From assembly GCF_020639365.1 (NCBI RefSeq), contig NZ_JAINUL010000001.1, forward strand, positions 4,365,219 through 4,429,218: DNA of 64,000 nucleotides. The letters run 5' to 3'. The notes beneath the pieces are model-generated. The model searched no databases. It was not told the origin of the DNA and saw only the letters and a list, made by a program, of their open reading frames with translations. This document shows positions 41,399-50,015 of this stretch, one piece after another; the first letter of the stretch is position 1, and every line of letters begins with the position of its first letter. The stretch is from Streptomyces flavotricini. GTDB lineage: Bacteria; Actinomycetota; Actinomycetes; Streptomycetales; Streptomycetaceae. The position numbers were made by a program, and so were the translations under genes.

Positions 41399-42070
41399 TC
41401 AGCCCTTGTCGGGGGCATCCGTGTCCTTGTCCGAAGGCGCGTCGGCCTCGGCCGACTCGGACTTGGGGGCCGCGCCCGGCTGGGGCTCGGCCACCGCGAC
41501 CCGCGCGGGGCGGATCGTACGCTCGCCGATCCGGTACCCCGGCTGCAGGATCGCCACGCAGGTCGTCTCGGTGACGTCCGGCGCGTACGAGTGCATCAGG
41601 GCCTCGTGGATCGTCGGGTCGAAGGGCTCGCCCTCCTTGCCGAACTGCTGCAGCCCCATCTTGGCCGCGGCGGTCTCCAGCGATTCGGCCACCGACTTGA
41701 AGCCGCCGACCAGCTCGCCATGGTCCCGCGCCCGGCCGATGTCGTCCAGGGTCGGGAGCAGCTCCGTCAGGAGGGACGCGACCGCGATCTCCTTGACGGC
41801 GATACGGTCCCGCTCGACCCGGCGGCGGTAGTTCTGGTACTCCGCCTGGAGCCGCTGGAGGTCCGCGGTGCGCTCACCGAGCGCGGTGCGGGCCTGGTCC
41901 AGCTGCGCCAGCAGAGCCGTGTCCTGGGCGGACTGTGCTGCGGAGTCCCCGGCCGGGGCCGCGGCCTCCTCCTTGGAGGAAGCTGCGGCCTTCGGCTCGG
42001 CGGCGTCGTCAGGCGTGCCGTCGGCGGGGACTTCGGGCTTCTCCTCGAAGCCCGGGGTCTCCTCCGACAT
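41399..42070 (-). CDS. grpE: Nucleotide-exchange factor GrpE
   Basis: The 223-residue protein releases ADP from DnaK. It has a disordered acidic N-terminus, the long dimer-forming coiled coil (about residues 45-100, LAQLDQARTALGERTADLQ) and the compact beta domain with TIHEALMHSYAPDVTE. A charged tail follows. Its ATG shares one base with the dnaK stop (TGATG), so translation is tightly coupled. It is the second gene of the operon. Confidence 0.97.
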   Translation of the reverse strand: MSEETPGFEEKPEVPADGTPDDAAEPKAAASSKEEAAAPAGDSAAQSAQDTALLAQLDQARTALGERTADLQRLQAEYQNYRRRVERDRIAVKEIAVASLLTELLPTLDDIGRARDHGELVGGFKSVAESLETAAAKMGLQQFGKEGEPFDPTIHEALMHSYAPDVTETTCVAILQPGYRIGERTIRPARVAVAEPQPGAAPKSESAEADAPSDKDTDAPDKG

Positions 42071-43908
42071 CAGGCAGCGCCGCCCTTCGGCTTGTCCTCG
42101 TCCACGATCTCGGCGTCGACGACGTCGTCGTCGGCCTTGGCCTGACCGGCGTCACCGGCGGCACCCTGGGCGGCCTGCGCGTCGGCGTAGATGGCCTGGC
42201 CGAGCTTCTGGCTGACCGCGGCGAGCTTCTCGGTCGCGGTGCGGATCTCGGCGGTGTCCTCGCCCTTGAGCTTTTCCTTCAGCTCGGCGACGGCGGACTC
42301 GACCTCGGTCTTGACCTCGGCCGGGACCTTGTCCTCGTTGTCCTTGACGAACTTCTCCGTCTGGTAGACGAGCTGCTCGCCCTGGTTGCGGGACTCGGCC
42401 GCCTCCTTGCGGCGCAGGTCCTCGTCCGCGTACTGCTCCGCCTCCTGGCGCATGCGGTCGACCTCGTCCTTGCCGAGCGAGGAGCCGCCGGTGACGGTCA
42501 TCTTCTGCTCCTTGCCCGTGCCAAGGTCCTTGGCCGTGACGTGCATGATGCCGTTCGCGTCGATGTCGAAGGAGACCTCGATCTGCGGGACGCCGCGCGG
42601 GGCCGGGGGCAGGCCCGTCAGCTCGAACATGCCGAGCTTCTTGTTGTACGCCGCGATCTCGCGCTCGCCCTGGTAGACCTGGATCTGCACGGACGGCTGG
42701 TTGTCCTCGGCCGTCGTGAAGATCTCGGACCGCTTGGTCGGGATCGTGGTGTTGCGCTCGATGAGCTTGGTCATGATGCCGCCCTTGGTCTCGATGCCGA
42801 GGGACAGCGGGGTCACGTCGAGGAGCAGGACGTCCTTGACCTCACCCTTGAGGACACCGGCCTGGAGGGTGGCGCCGATGGCGACGACCTCGTCCGGGTT
42901 GACGCCCTTGTTGGCGTCCTGACCGCCGGTCAGCTCCTTGACGAGCTCGGCGACGGCCGGCATGCGGGTGGAGCCGCCGACCAGGACCACGTGGTCGATC
43001 TCGGACAGCTGGATGCCGGCGTCCTTGATGACGTTGTGGAACGGGGTCTTGCAGCGGTCCAGCAGGTCCGCGGTCAGCTGCTGGAACTGGGCGCGCGTGA
43101 GCTTCTCGTCCAGGTGCAGCGGGCCCTCGGCGGAAGCCGTGATGTAGGGCAGGTTGATCGTGGTCTCGGTGGAGGAGGACAGCTCGATCTTCGCCTTCTC
43201 GGCGGCCTCGCGCAGGCGCTGGAGCGCCATCTTGTCCTTGGAGAGGTCCACGCCGTGGCCGTTGGCGAACTGCTTCACCAGGTAGTCGACGACGCGCTGG
43301 TCCCAGTCGTCACCACCGAGGTGGTTGTCACCGTTGGTGGCCTTGACCTCGACGACGCCGTCGCCGATCTCGAGGAGCGACACGTCGAAGGTGCCGCCAC
43401 CGAGGTCGAAGACGAGAATGGTCTGGTCGTCCTTGTCGAGGCCGTAGGCCAGGGCGGCGGCGGTCGGCTCGTTGACAATACGCAGGACGTTCAGGCCCGC
43501 GATCTCGCCGGCCTCCTTCGTCGCCTGGCGCTCGGAGTCGTTGAAGTAGGCCGGGACGGTGATGACCGCGTCCGTGACCTTCTCACCCAGGTACGCCTCG
43601 GCGTCGCGCTTCAGCTTCTGCAGGATGAAGGCGCTCATCTGCTGCGGGTTGAAGTCCTTGCCATCCAGGTTGATCTTCCAGTCAGTGCCCATGTGGCGCT
43701 TGACGGAGCGGATGGTGCGGTCCACGTTCGTGACCGCCTGGCGCTTGGCGACCTCGCCGACGAGGACCTCGCCGTTCTTGGCGAAGGCGACGACGGACGG
43801 CGTGGTCCTGGCGCCCTCGGCGTTGGTGATGACGGTGGGCTCGCCGCCTTCGAGAACGCTGACGACGGAGTTAGTGGTGCCCAGGTCGATGCCGACCGCA
43901 CGTGCCAT
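42070..43908 (-). CDS. dnaK: Hsp70 chaperone DnaK
   Basis: The 612-residue ATP-driven chaperone has GIDLGTTNSVV at the N-terminus, the phosphate-binding FDLGGGTFDVSLLEI and VLVGGSTRMP in the ATPase domain. The substrate-binding domain includes LLLDVTPLSLGIETKGG, and an acidic C-terminal tail ends the chain. It also acts as HspR co-repressor in Streptomyces. ATG 43908 has the ribosome site GGAGGAAA. The promoter has a -35 TTGACG and -10 CATGGT overlapped by a HAIR element. Confidence 0.99.
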   Translation of the reverse strand: MARAVGIDLGTTNSVVSVLEGGEPTVITNAEGARTTPSVVAFAKNGEVLVGEVAKRQAVTNVDRTIRSVKRHMGTDWKINLDGKDFNPQQMSAFILQKLKRDAEAYLGEKVTDAVITVPAYFNDSERQATKEAGEIAGLNVLRIVNEPTAAALAYGLDKDDQTILVFDLGGGTFDVSLLEIGDGVVEVKATNGDNHLGGDDWDQRVVDYLVKQFANGHGVDLSKDKMALQRLREAAEKAKIELSSSTETTINLPYITASAEGPLHLDEKLTRAQFQQLTADLLDRCKTPFHNVIKDAGIQLSEIDHVVLVGGSTRMPAVAELVKELTGGQDANKGVNPDEVVAIGATLQAGVLKGEVKDVLLLDVTPLSLGIETKGGIMTKLIERNTTIPTKRSEIFTTAEDNQPSVQIQVYQGEREIAAYNKKLGMFELTGLPPAPRGVPQIEVSFDIDANGIMHVTAKDLGTGKEQKMTVTGGSSLGKDEVDRMRQEAEQYADEDLRRKEAAESRNQGEQLVYQTEKFVKDNEDKVPAEVKTEVESAVAELKEKLKGEDTAEIRTATEKLAAVSQKLGQAIYADAQAAQGAAGDAGQAKADDDVVDAEIVDEDKPKGGAA

Positions 43909-43927
43909 TTTGATTTCCTCCAGCTGA

Positions 43928-43948
43928 CTTGAGTGGAACAGACTCAAC
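43928..43948. promoter_or_regulatory. HspR-binding HAIR element 1 of the dnaK operon
   Basis: CTTGAGT-N7-ACTCAAC matches the HAIR consensus with one change. It touches the -10 box of the dnaK promoter, so HspR binding would block transcription. Confidence 0.92.
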
Positions 43949-43975
43949 CATGCCCCATCACGGCGCGAACGTCAA
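43947..43975 (-). promoter_or_regulatory. dnaK operon promoter
   Basis: On the minus strand TTGACG (43970-43975) and CATGGT (43947-43952) are spaced by 17 bp. This is a vegetative-type promoter framed by two HAIR sites. Confidence 0.8.
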
Positions 43976-43979
43976 CAGA

Positions 43980-44000
43980 GGTGAGTGGGGGTGGCTCAAC
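43980..44000. promoter_or_regulatory. Degenerate HAIR element 2 of the dnaK operon
   Basis: GGTGAGT-N7-GCTCAAC lies just upstream of the -35 box, 52 bp from element 1. It has the HAIR spacing but weaker match. Multiple HAIRs at dnaK are known in Streptomyces. Confidence 0.7.
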
Positions 44001-44098
44001 TTTTATCGCGTCCTTACGCTCACGGGAGCCTCCCGGGGGCCGAGCGGGCGACGCTGGGGCGGCCCGCTGCGCGGCACCGCCGAAACCGCCGGAGGCGC

Positions 44099-44716
44099 AT
44101 GCAGGGTGCCCCCATGCCGCTGCCGCCGCTCACGCTCCCCCCGATCCGGCACCTCGTACGACGGCGCCCCGCGAGCCCGCACCCGCTCGCGCGCCGGCCG
44201 GACCCGCCGGGACCGCCGGGCCTCTGGGACCTGTCCGCCAAACGGGTGGTCGACCTCCTCGGGGCCGCCGCGCTGACCGGGCTGCTCGCGCTGCCGCTGC
44301 TGGCCGTCGCCGCCCTGCTGTACGCGACCCAGGGCGGGCGGGTCTTCGTACGGGAGCCTGCGGCGGGGCTCTCCGGGCGGCCTTTCCTGACCTGGCGGCT
44401 GCGTACGGACGGGGCCGGCCGGCTGGGGGCGGCACTGCAGCGGTACGCCCTGGACGGGGTGCCCCGGCTGCTGAACGTGCTGCGCGGGGAGATGTCACTG
44501 GTCGGGCCGCGCCCCGAGCCGCGTACGGACCGGGCCGACCGGCTCCTCGTACGCCCCGGAATGACCGGTTTGTGGCAGGTCAGCGCGCGATCCGACCTCC
44601 CCTGGGAAGAGATGGCCCTGCTGGACCGGCACTATGTGGAGAGCCATTGGCTGGGGATGGATCTCGCGATCCTGGCTCAGACCCCTCGGGCGGCCTGTCG
44701 GCACAGGCGCTCCTGA
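44099..44716 (+). CDS. Minimal bacterial sugar transferase (phosphoglycosyl transferase)
   Basis: The 205-residue protein is a short, monotopic phosphoglycosyl transferase. An N-terminal hydrophobic segment (VVDLLGAAALTGLLALPLLA) precedes the catalytic core with GEMSLVGPRPE and PGMTGLWQVSARSD. Enzymes of this type move a sugar-1-phosphate to undecaprenyl phosphate at the inner membrane face to start exopolysaccharide synthesis. It lacks the large N-terminal membrane domain of WbaP and has no sugar-pathway neighbours. GGAGG precedes ATG 44099 closely; ATG 44114 is an alternative. It diverges from dnaK. Confidence 0.82.
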   Translation: MQGAPMPLPPLTLPPIRHLVRRRPASPHPLARRPDPPGPPGLWDLSAKRVVDLLGAAALTGLLALPLLAVAALLYATQGGRVFVREPAAGLSGRPFLTWRLRTDGAGRLGAALQRYALDGVPRLLNVLRGEMSLVGPRPEPRTDRADRLLVRPGMTGLWQVSARSDLPWEEMALLDRHYVESHWLGMDLAILAQTPRAACRHRRS

Positions 44717-44801
44717 GGCATGCCTGAGCGACACAGATCACCGCTCGCCCACCTACATTGCGGCGCGGGGAATGGGTAACCTCAAGCCTTGACTTCATAA
44801 G

Positions 44802-44815
44802 TTACCGCTTAGTAA
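44802..44815. promoter_or_regulatory. TTAC-N6-GTAA palindrome upstream of the Fe-S oxidoreductase
   Basis: TTACCGCTTAGTAA lies 23 bp before ATG 44838 in an A/T-richer promoter region. It resembles the palindromes bound by TetR-type fatty-acid regulators in actinomycetes, which would fit an ETF-linked oxidoreductase. No regulator is encoded nearby. Confidence 0.45.
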
Positions 44816-44837
44816 GTGCCGCCCGAGGAGCCCTTCC

Positions 44838-47522
44838 ATGCAACTCGCCGCGATCATCGTGTCGCTGGTCATCACGGTGGTGGCCGTCGCGCTGTTCGGC
44901 CGTGCCACCGTGCAGATCTACCGCTTCGTGCGGCTCGGCCAGCCAGTGCCCGCGGGCACCCGCACGGGCGATCCGACGCAGCGCACCATCACCCTGGTCA
45001 AGGAGTTCCTCGGCCACACCCGCATGAACCGCTGGGGCATCGTCGGCTTCGCGCACTGGTTCGTGGCGGTGGGCTTCTTCTCGCTGCTGCTGACGATCGT
45101 CAACGCCTTCGGCCAGCTCTTCCAGGCCGACTGGCTGATCCCGATCATCGGCGACTGGCTGCCGTACGAGATCTTCACCGAGTTCCTCGGCCTGATGACC
45201 GTCCTCGGCATCGTGACCCTGATCGTGATCCGGCAGCTGAGCCGGCCGGGCGCGGCGGGCCGCAAGTCCCGCTTCGCGGGTTCCAAGACGGGCCAGGCGT
45301 ACTTCGTCGAGGCCGTCATCCTGATCGTCGGCGTCTGCATCATGACGCTGCGCGCGCTGGAGGGCGTCCAGCACGGCGTCGACGGCTGGGAGCCGGGCTT
45401 CTTCGCCTCGTACCCGCTGATCGCCGCGTTCGACGGGCTGGACCTGAGCACGATCCAGTACCTGACGTACTTCTTCGCCGCGCTCAAGATCGTCACCTCC
45501 TTCACCTGGATGATCACGGTCTCGCTCAACACGAACATGGGTGTCGCCTGGCACCGCTTCCTCGGCTTCCCGAACATCTGGTTCAAGCGGAACGCGGACG
45601 GTTCGACGGCCCTGGGCGCGCTGCAGCCGATGACGAGCGGCGGCAAGGAGATCGACTTCGAGGAGCCGGGCGAGGACGACGTCTTCGGCGTCTCCCAGGT
45701 CGAGCAGTTCTCCTGGAAGGGCATCCTCGACTTCTCCACGTGCACGGAGTGCGGCCGCTGCCAGTCGCAGTGCCCCGCCTGGAACACCGGCAAGCCGCTG
45801 TCCCCGAAGCTCCTGATCATGTCGCTGCGCGACCACGCGCACGCCAAGGCCCCGTACCTGCTGGCCGGCGGCGGCAAGGACATGGAGGGCAACGAGAAGG
45901 CCACGGCGGAGCAGCTGAAGGACGTCCCGGCGGCCGCGCTTGCCGAGGCCGAGCGCCCGCTGATCGGCACCGCCGAGGAGAACGGCGTCATCGACCCGGA
46001 CGTGCTGTGGTCCTGCACGACCTGCGGCGCGTGCGTCGAGCAGTGCCCGGTCGACATCGAGCACATCGACCACATCGTCGACATGCGCCGCTACCAGGTG
46101 ATGATCGAGAGCGCGTTCCCGTCGGAGGCGGGCACGATGCTCAAGAACCTGGAGAAGAAGGGCAACCCCTGGGGTCTGGCCAAGAAGCAGCGCGTGGAGT
46201 GGACCAAGGAGGTCGACTTCGAGGTCCCGATCGTCGGCAAGGACGCCGAGGACCTCTCGGAGTACGACTACCTGTACTGGGTCGGCTGCGCGGGCGCTCT
46301 GGAAGACCGCGCGAAGAAGACCACGAAGGCCTTCGCCGAGCTGCTGAACATCGCGGGCGTCAAGTTCGCGATCATGGGCGGCGACGAGAAGTGCACCGGT
46401 GACTCCCCGCGCCGCCTGGGCAACGAGCCGCTGTTCCAGCAGCTGGCCCAGGAGAACGTGGCCATGCTGAACATGGCGTTCGGCGAGGACGACGACGACC
46501 CGGAGACGAAGAAGCCGAAGTCGGCGAAGCGGATCGTCTCCACCTGCCCGCACTGCTTCAACACCATCGCGAACGAGTACCCGCAGCTGGGTGGCGAGTA
46601 CGAGGTCATCCACCACACGCAGCTGCTGCAGCACCTGATCGACGAGGGCCGGCTGCTGCCGGTGACTCCGGTGGACGGCCTGATCACGTACCACGACCCG
46701 TGCTACCTGGGCCGGCACAACAAGGTCTACACGCCGCCGCGCGAGATCATGTCGGCCGTGCCGGGCCTGCGCCAGCAGGAGATGCACCGCCACAAGGAGC
46801 GGGGCTTCTGCTGCGGCGCCGGTGGCGCGCGGATGTGGATGGAAGAGCGCATCGGCAAGCGCATCAACAACGAGCGCGTGGACGAGGCGCTGTCCCTGAA
46901 CCCGGACATCGTCTCGACGGCCTGCCCGTTCTGCCTGGTCATGCTCACGGACTCGGTGAACGGCAAGAAGAACGACGGCCAGGCGAAGGAATCCGTCCAG
47001 GTCGTGGACGTGGCCCAGCTCCTCCTGGAGTCGGTGAAGGCCCCGGCCCCGACGGAAGCCGAACTGGCGGCGGAGGCCCTGGCGGCGGAGGAGGCCGCAG
47101 CGGCCGAGGCCGAGGCCGCAGCGGCGGCCAAGGCGAAGGCCGAAGCCGAGGCCAAGGCGAAGGCCGAAGCCAAGGCGAAGGCCGAAGCGGAAGCCGCGGC
47201 CAAGGCGAAGGCCGAAGCGGAAGCGGCGGTCGCGTCGGAGGCGGAAGCCACCGCCGAGGCGGAGGCCGAGACCGAGGTCGAGTCCGCCGTCGAGGCGAAG
47301 GCCGGGGCGGCACAGGACGCGGCCACCGAGGTGGACGCAGCGGCCGGGGCAGAAGCCGAGACTGCCGCCACGGCGGAAACCGCGACCGAGGCGGAGGCGG
47401 AGCCCAAGGCCGCTGCCGAAGCCGAGGCCGAGCCGAAGGCGGAGGCCGAGCAGGCCGCCGAGGCCTCGCCGAAGGCCGCAGCGGACACCGAGTCCGAGGC
47501 GAAGCCGGAGGCCAAGGCCTAG
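44838..47522 (+). CDS. etfD: Membrane (Fe-S)-binding oxidoreductase, EtfD-like
   Basis: The 894-residue protein has about five to six N-terminal helices (residues 1-205), as in the heme-binding subunit of nitrate and heterodisulfide reductases. Two [4Fe-4S] motifs follow, CTECGRCQSQC (about residue 302) and CTTCGACVEQC (about 393). Two cysteine-rich CCG-type domains (CPHCFNT; GFCCGAGGARMW; CPFCLV) come next. This is the layout of mycobacterial EtfD, which passes electrons from ETF in fatty-acid oxidation to menaquinone. A C-terminal tail of about 160 residues is almost only Ala, Glu and Lys and is atypical. The symbol is by homology only. Confidence 0.8.
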   Translation: MQLAAIIVSLVITVVAVALFGRATVQIYRFVRLGQPVPAGTRTGDPTQRTITLVKEFLGHTRMNRWGIVGFAHWFVAVGFFSLLLTIVNAFGQLFQADWLIPIIGDWLPYEIFTEFLGLMTVLGIVTLIVIRQLSRPGAAGRKSRFAGSKTGQAYFVEAVILIVGVCIMTLRALEGVQHGVDGWEPGFFASYPLIAAFDGLDLSTIQYLTYFFAALKIVTSFTWMITVSLNTNMGVAWHRFLGFPNIWFKRNADGSTALGALQPMTSGGKEIDFEEPGEDDVFGVSQVEQFSWKGILDFSTCTECGRCQSQCPAWNTGKPLSPKLLIMSLRDHAHAKAPYLLAGGGKDMEGNEKATAEQLKDVPAAALAEAERPLIGTAEENGVIDPDVLWSCTTCGACVEQCPVDIEHIDHIVDMRRYQVMIESAFPSEAGTMLKNLEKKGNPWGLAKKQRVEWTKEVDFEVPIVGKDAEDLSEYDYLYWVGCAGALEDRAKKTTKAFAELLNIAGVKFAIMGGDEKCTGDSPRRLGNEPLFQQLAQENVAMLNMAFGEDDDDPETKKPKSAKRIVSTCPHCFNTIANEYPQLGGEYEVIHHTQLLQHLIDEGRLLPVTPVDGLITYHDPCYLGRHNKVYTPPREIMSAVPGLRQQEMHRHKERGFCCGAGGARMWMEERIGKRINNERVDEALSLNPDIVSTACPFCLVMLTDSVNGKKNDGQAKESVQVVDVAQLLLESVKAPAPTEAELAAEALAAEEAAAAEAEAAAAAKAKAEAEAKAKAEAKAKAEAEAAAKAKAEAEAAVASEAEATAEAEAETEVESAVEAKAGAAQDAATEVDAAAGAEAETAATAETATEAEAEPKAAAEAEAEPKAEAEQAAEASPKAAADTESEAKPEAKA

Positions 47523-47550
47523 GTCTGCGGGCCTCACGGCAGCCCGACGG

Positions 47551-47600
47551 AACGCCGGTACGGCCGGTCCCCTGCTCAGGGGGCCGGCCGTACCGGCGTT
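47551..47600. terminator. Long terminator hairpin after the EtfD-like gene
   Basis: A nearly perfect 22-bp stem begins AACGCCGGTACGG and has the six-base loop TGCTCA. It lies between convergent genes and serves both. Confidence 0.93.
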
Positions 47601-47621
47601 CCGGGACCCCCCCGACAGGGC

Positions 47622-48734
47622 TCAGGCCTGGTCGACGCGTCCCCGCTTCAGCAGGGCGAAGCCCAGCCCGGCCGCCCCCGCGGCAGCCATCCCCCCGCCG
47701 GCGGCGACCAGCATCGGCGTGTCACCCTTCGAACTTCCGGTCGCGGTCCCGACGCCCTCCGCCCCGGCCTTCACGCCGCCCTTCGGCACCACACGTTCCA
47801 CCCGGTCCCCAGCGGGCTTCACGGGCTTCACGGGCTTCACGGGCTTCGCCCGCTCGGCCACGTACTTCTCGATCAGCTTCCCGTCGAACCCGTACACCCA
47901 GCTGCTCCCGCCGCCCTTCCCGTCGATGACGACGAACTTCACGCGCTTGCCGTCCTGGACGATCCGGTACGTCCAGCCGTCGTTCTGAGCGCTGGGGTGC
48001 TTCAGGTCGATCGTCCCGAGCCGGTTCCCGTTCGGCACGGAGATCTCGACGCGCTTGCCGTGCGGGCCGTCGACCAGCTTCGCGATCCGCCCGTCCGGCA
48101 TGGTGATCCGGACCGAGCTCTCCTTCTTGCCTTCCCCGACCTCGTGCTCCGGCTTCTCCAGCGGCTTGGGCTCGGGCTTCGGCGTCCGTTCGCCCTCCAC
48201 CCACGAGGTCACGGTCCCGTTCGGCTGGAGGACGACGTGCAGACCGTTGTTCTGCCCGTACGCCGGCTTACCGCCCTTGCTGACCAGCGTGTCCAGCTTC
48301 GTCGACCCGGAGAAGACCGCGGCCTCGAAGTGGTGGTCGCCGATCTTGTAGACCTTGGCGATCGAGCCGTCGGCGAGCTTGACCGTGGTCACGAAGACCC
48401 GCTCGACCGGCGGCGCGGTCGGGTCGACCTGCGGCACGGTCGGATCCACCGCCGGCACCGTCGGATCGACGGCCGGCTTCGTAACGGGCTTCTCACCGCC
48501 CGTCTCCCCGCCCGGATTCTCCCCACTCGGCGTCTCCCCGCCCGGCTTCTCCTCCACCGGCCGCTCCTTGACCGGCTGCTCCCCGGCCGGCTGCTCGACT
48601 CCCGGCAGAACCTCCTGCTCCGGCCCGGTCGGCGAGTCCGCGAACGCGGACCCGACCGGGAGGGCCAGTACGGCGGCCGCGCCCGCGAGGACGGCGGCGG
48701 TACGAAGGGTGGTGCGACGGGTCGTGCTGCGCAT
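47622..48734 (-). CDS. Secreted cell-wall/membrane-anchored surface protein
   Basis: The 370-residue protein has a signal peptide (TAAVLAGAAAVLALPVGSAFA), a Pro/Glu/Gly-rich stalk with four PAVDPTVP-like repeats (about residues 85-110) and two similar beta-rich blocks of about 70 residues (KLADGSIAKVYKIG and TMPDGRIAKLVDGP). It ends in a C-terminal hydrophobic helix followed by LLKRGRVDQA. The end resembles a sortase-type sorting signal without a recognisable LPxTG, so direct membrane anchoring is more likely. Function is unknown; the block repeats suggest binding. Confidence 0.75.
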   Translation of the reverse strand: MRSTTRRTTLRTAAVLAGAAAVLALPVGSAFADSPTGPEQEVLPGVEQPAGEQPVKERPVEEKPGGETPSGENPGGETGGEKPVTKPAVDPTVPAVDPTVPQVDPTAPPVERVFVTTVKLADGSIAKVYKIGDHHFEAAVFSGSTKLDTLVSKGGKPAYGQNNGLHVVLQPNGTVTSWVEGERTPKPEPKPLEKPEHEVGEGKKESSVRITMPDGRIAKLVDGPHGKRVEISVPNGNRLGTIDLKHPSAQNDGWTYRIVQDGKRVKFVVIDGKGGGSSWVYGFDGKLIEKYVAERAKPVKPVKPVKPAGDRVERVVPKGGVKAGAEGVGTATGSSKGDTPMLVAAGGGMAAAGAAGLGFALLKRGRVDQA

Positions 48735-48908
48735 GTGAGGGGCTCTTCTCGCACTCGTGGCTCATGGCTCGTAGTCGGTGGCGTCGGCGCGTCGGCGGCG
48801 ACACATACGAAGCTACGGACCGGATATCTACGTATTCCGTCGACGATGTAACGAACCCCCACAGACTCCACACCAGCCATGTAAATCACTCAAAACCCAC
48901 CATTTGGG

Positions 48909-48922
48909 ATCCCCTAGGGGAT
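48909..48922. promoter_or_regulatory. ATCCCCTAGGGGAT palindrome
   Basis: A perfect 14-bp palindrome lies in the 266-bp space between the divergent surface-protein and Yip1-family genes. The space is unusually A/T-rich for this window. It is a candidate operator for either gene. Confidence 0.5.
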
Positions 48923-48987
48923 GTCACAGCTCAGCCGCAAAGGGCCCCTATTCCGGCAGCCCGCCCACCACGCCTCCCGGGACCAGG

Positions 48988-48993
48988 TACGTT
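48988..48993 (+). promoter_or_regulatory. -10 box of leaderless Yip1-family gene
   Basis: TACGTT is followed by seven bases and then GTG 49001. This fixes the start of the Yip1-family gene, because the longer frames upstream cross the promoter. Confidence 0.65.
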
Positions 48994-49000
48994 CGATCAC

Positions 49001-49933
49001 GTGGCTGGATTCAGGATCGGACGCGGCCGGGACAACAACCGCGCTCCCCAACAACCCCCGCGGCAGCAGCCGTACGGTCAGCAGCAGCAACCGCCGCAGG
49101 CGCCGTACGGCCAGCAGCCCTACCCTCCCCAGCAGCAGTGGCCTCAGCAGCCCGCCGCCGGAGGCCACGGCGAGCCCGAGTACTTCGACCCGCACGAGCA
49201 GCAGCCGTACGGCCAGCAGCACGGGCAGTCGTACGACCGGCAGCAGCAGCCCCCGTACGGCAACGCGGGCCGGGGCGGCGGCTCGTACGCGAACGACAAC
49301 CCGGGGCACACCCAGGTCTTCGCGTACGGCGAGGACCCGTACAACCAGGGCGCGACGTACCACGCGGGCGCCGCGGCGGCCGCGCCGAGCGGCCCGCGAC
49401 TGCCGTGGAAGGAACTCCTGCGCGGCATCGTGATGCGGCCGGGGCCGACGTTCCTGCAGATGCGCGACTACGCCGTCTGGGGCCCGGCGCTGATCGTGAC
49501 CTTCCTCTACGGCCTGCTCGCGGTCTTCGGCCTCGACGACGCCCGCGAGGACGTCATGAAGGCCACCCTCCCCAACGCCGTCCCGATCGTCCTCAGCGCC
49601 GGCGTGGCCTTCGTCGTCTGCGGCCTGATCCTGGGCGCCGTCACGCACACCCTGGCCCGCCAGCTGGGCGGCGACGGCGCGTGGCAGCCGACCGTGGGCC
49701 TGTCGATGCTGGTCATGTCCATCACGGACGCGCCGCGCCTGCTCTTCGCCGTGTTCCTGGGCGGTGACAACATGTTCGTGCAGGTGCTGGGCTGGGCCAC
49801 CTGGGTGGCGGCCGGAGCCCTCTTCACGTCGCTCGTCAGCAAGTCGCACGACCTGCCGTGGCCGAAGGCGCTGGGCGCCTCCGCGATCCAGCTGGTCGCG
49901 CTGCTGTCGATCATCAAGCTGGGCACGCTGTAA
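49001..49933 (+). CDS. Yip1-domain membrane protein with Gln/Pro/Tyr-rich head
   Basis: The 310-residue protein starts with a disordered head (about residues 12-120) of Gln, Pro, Tyr and Gly with repeated PYGQQ units. A Yip1-type membrane domain of five helices follows (residues 150-310), introduced by WKELLRGIVMRPGPTFLQMRDY. In bacteria Yip1 proteins have no defined role; in eukaryotes they act in membrane traffic. GTG 49001 is set by the leaderless -10 box. A strong terminator separates it from the convergent phosphoribosyltransferase gene. Confidence 0.85.
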   Translation: MAGFRIGRGRDNNRAPQQPPRQQPYGQQQQPPQAPYGQQPYPPQQQWPQQPAAGGHGEPEYFDPHEQQPYGQQHGQSYDRQQQPPYGNAGRGGGSYANDNPGHTQVFAYGEDPYNQGATYHAGAAAAAPSGPRLPWKELLRGIVMRPGPTFLQMRDYAVWGPALIVTFLYGLLAVFGLDDAREDVMKATLPNAVPIVLSAGVAFVVCGLILGAVTHTLARQLGGDGAWQPTVGLSMLVMSITDAPRLLFAVFLGGDNMFVQVLGWATWVAAGALFTSLVSKSHDLPWPKALGASAIQLVALLSIIKLGTL

Positions 49934-49950
49934 GAGCCGGCGCGCACGAG

Positions 49951-49983
49951 AAGGGCCCCGACGCAGCAGGCGTCGGGGCCCTT
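49951..49983. terminator. Bidirectional terminator
   Basis: AAGGGCCCCGACGC and its complement form a perfect 14-bp stem with loop AGCAG between convergent genes, with T/A tracts on both sides. Confidence 0.93.
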
Positions 49984-50015
49984 TCCCATGGAAACCGGTG
50001 GGCGTCAGGCAGCCG

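Noticed and set aside
44802..47537. Long minus-strand frame opposite the EtfD-like gene
   Set aside because: The low-complexity Leu/Arg/Gly product is antisense to a protein with iron-sulfur motifs.
49081..49270. GC-rich CAGCAG/CGTACGG runs considered as a CRISPR-like or regulatory repeat array
   Set aside because: The units are irregular and in frame. They encode the Gln/Pro/Tyr-rich head of the Yip1-family protein.
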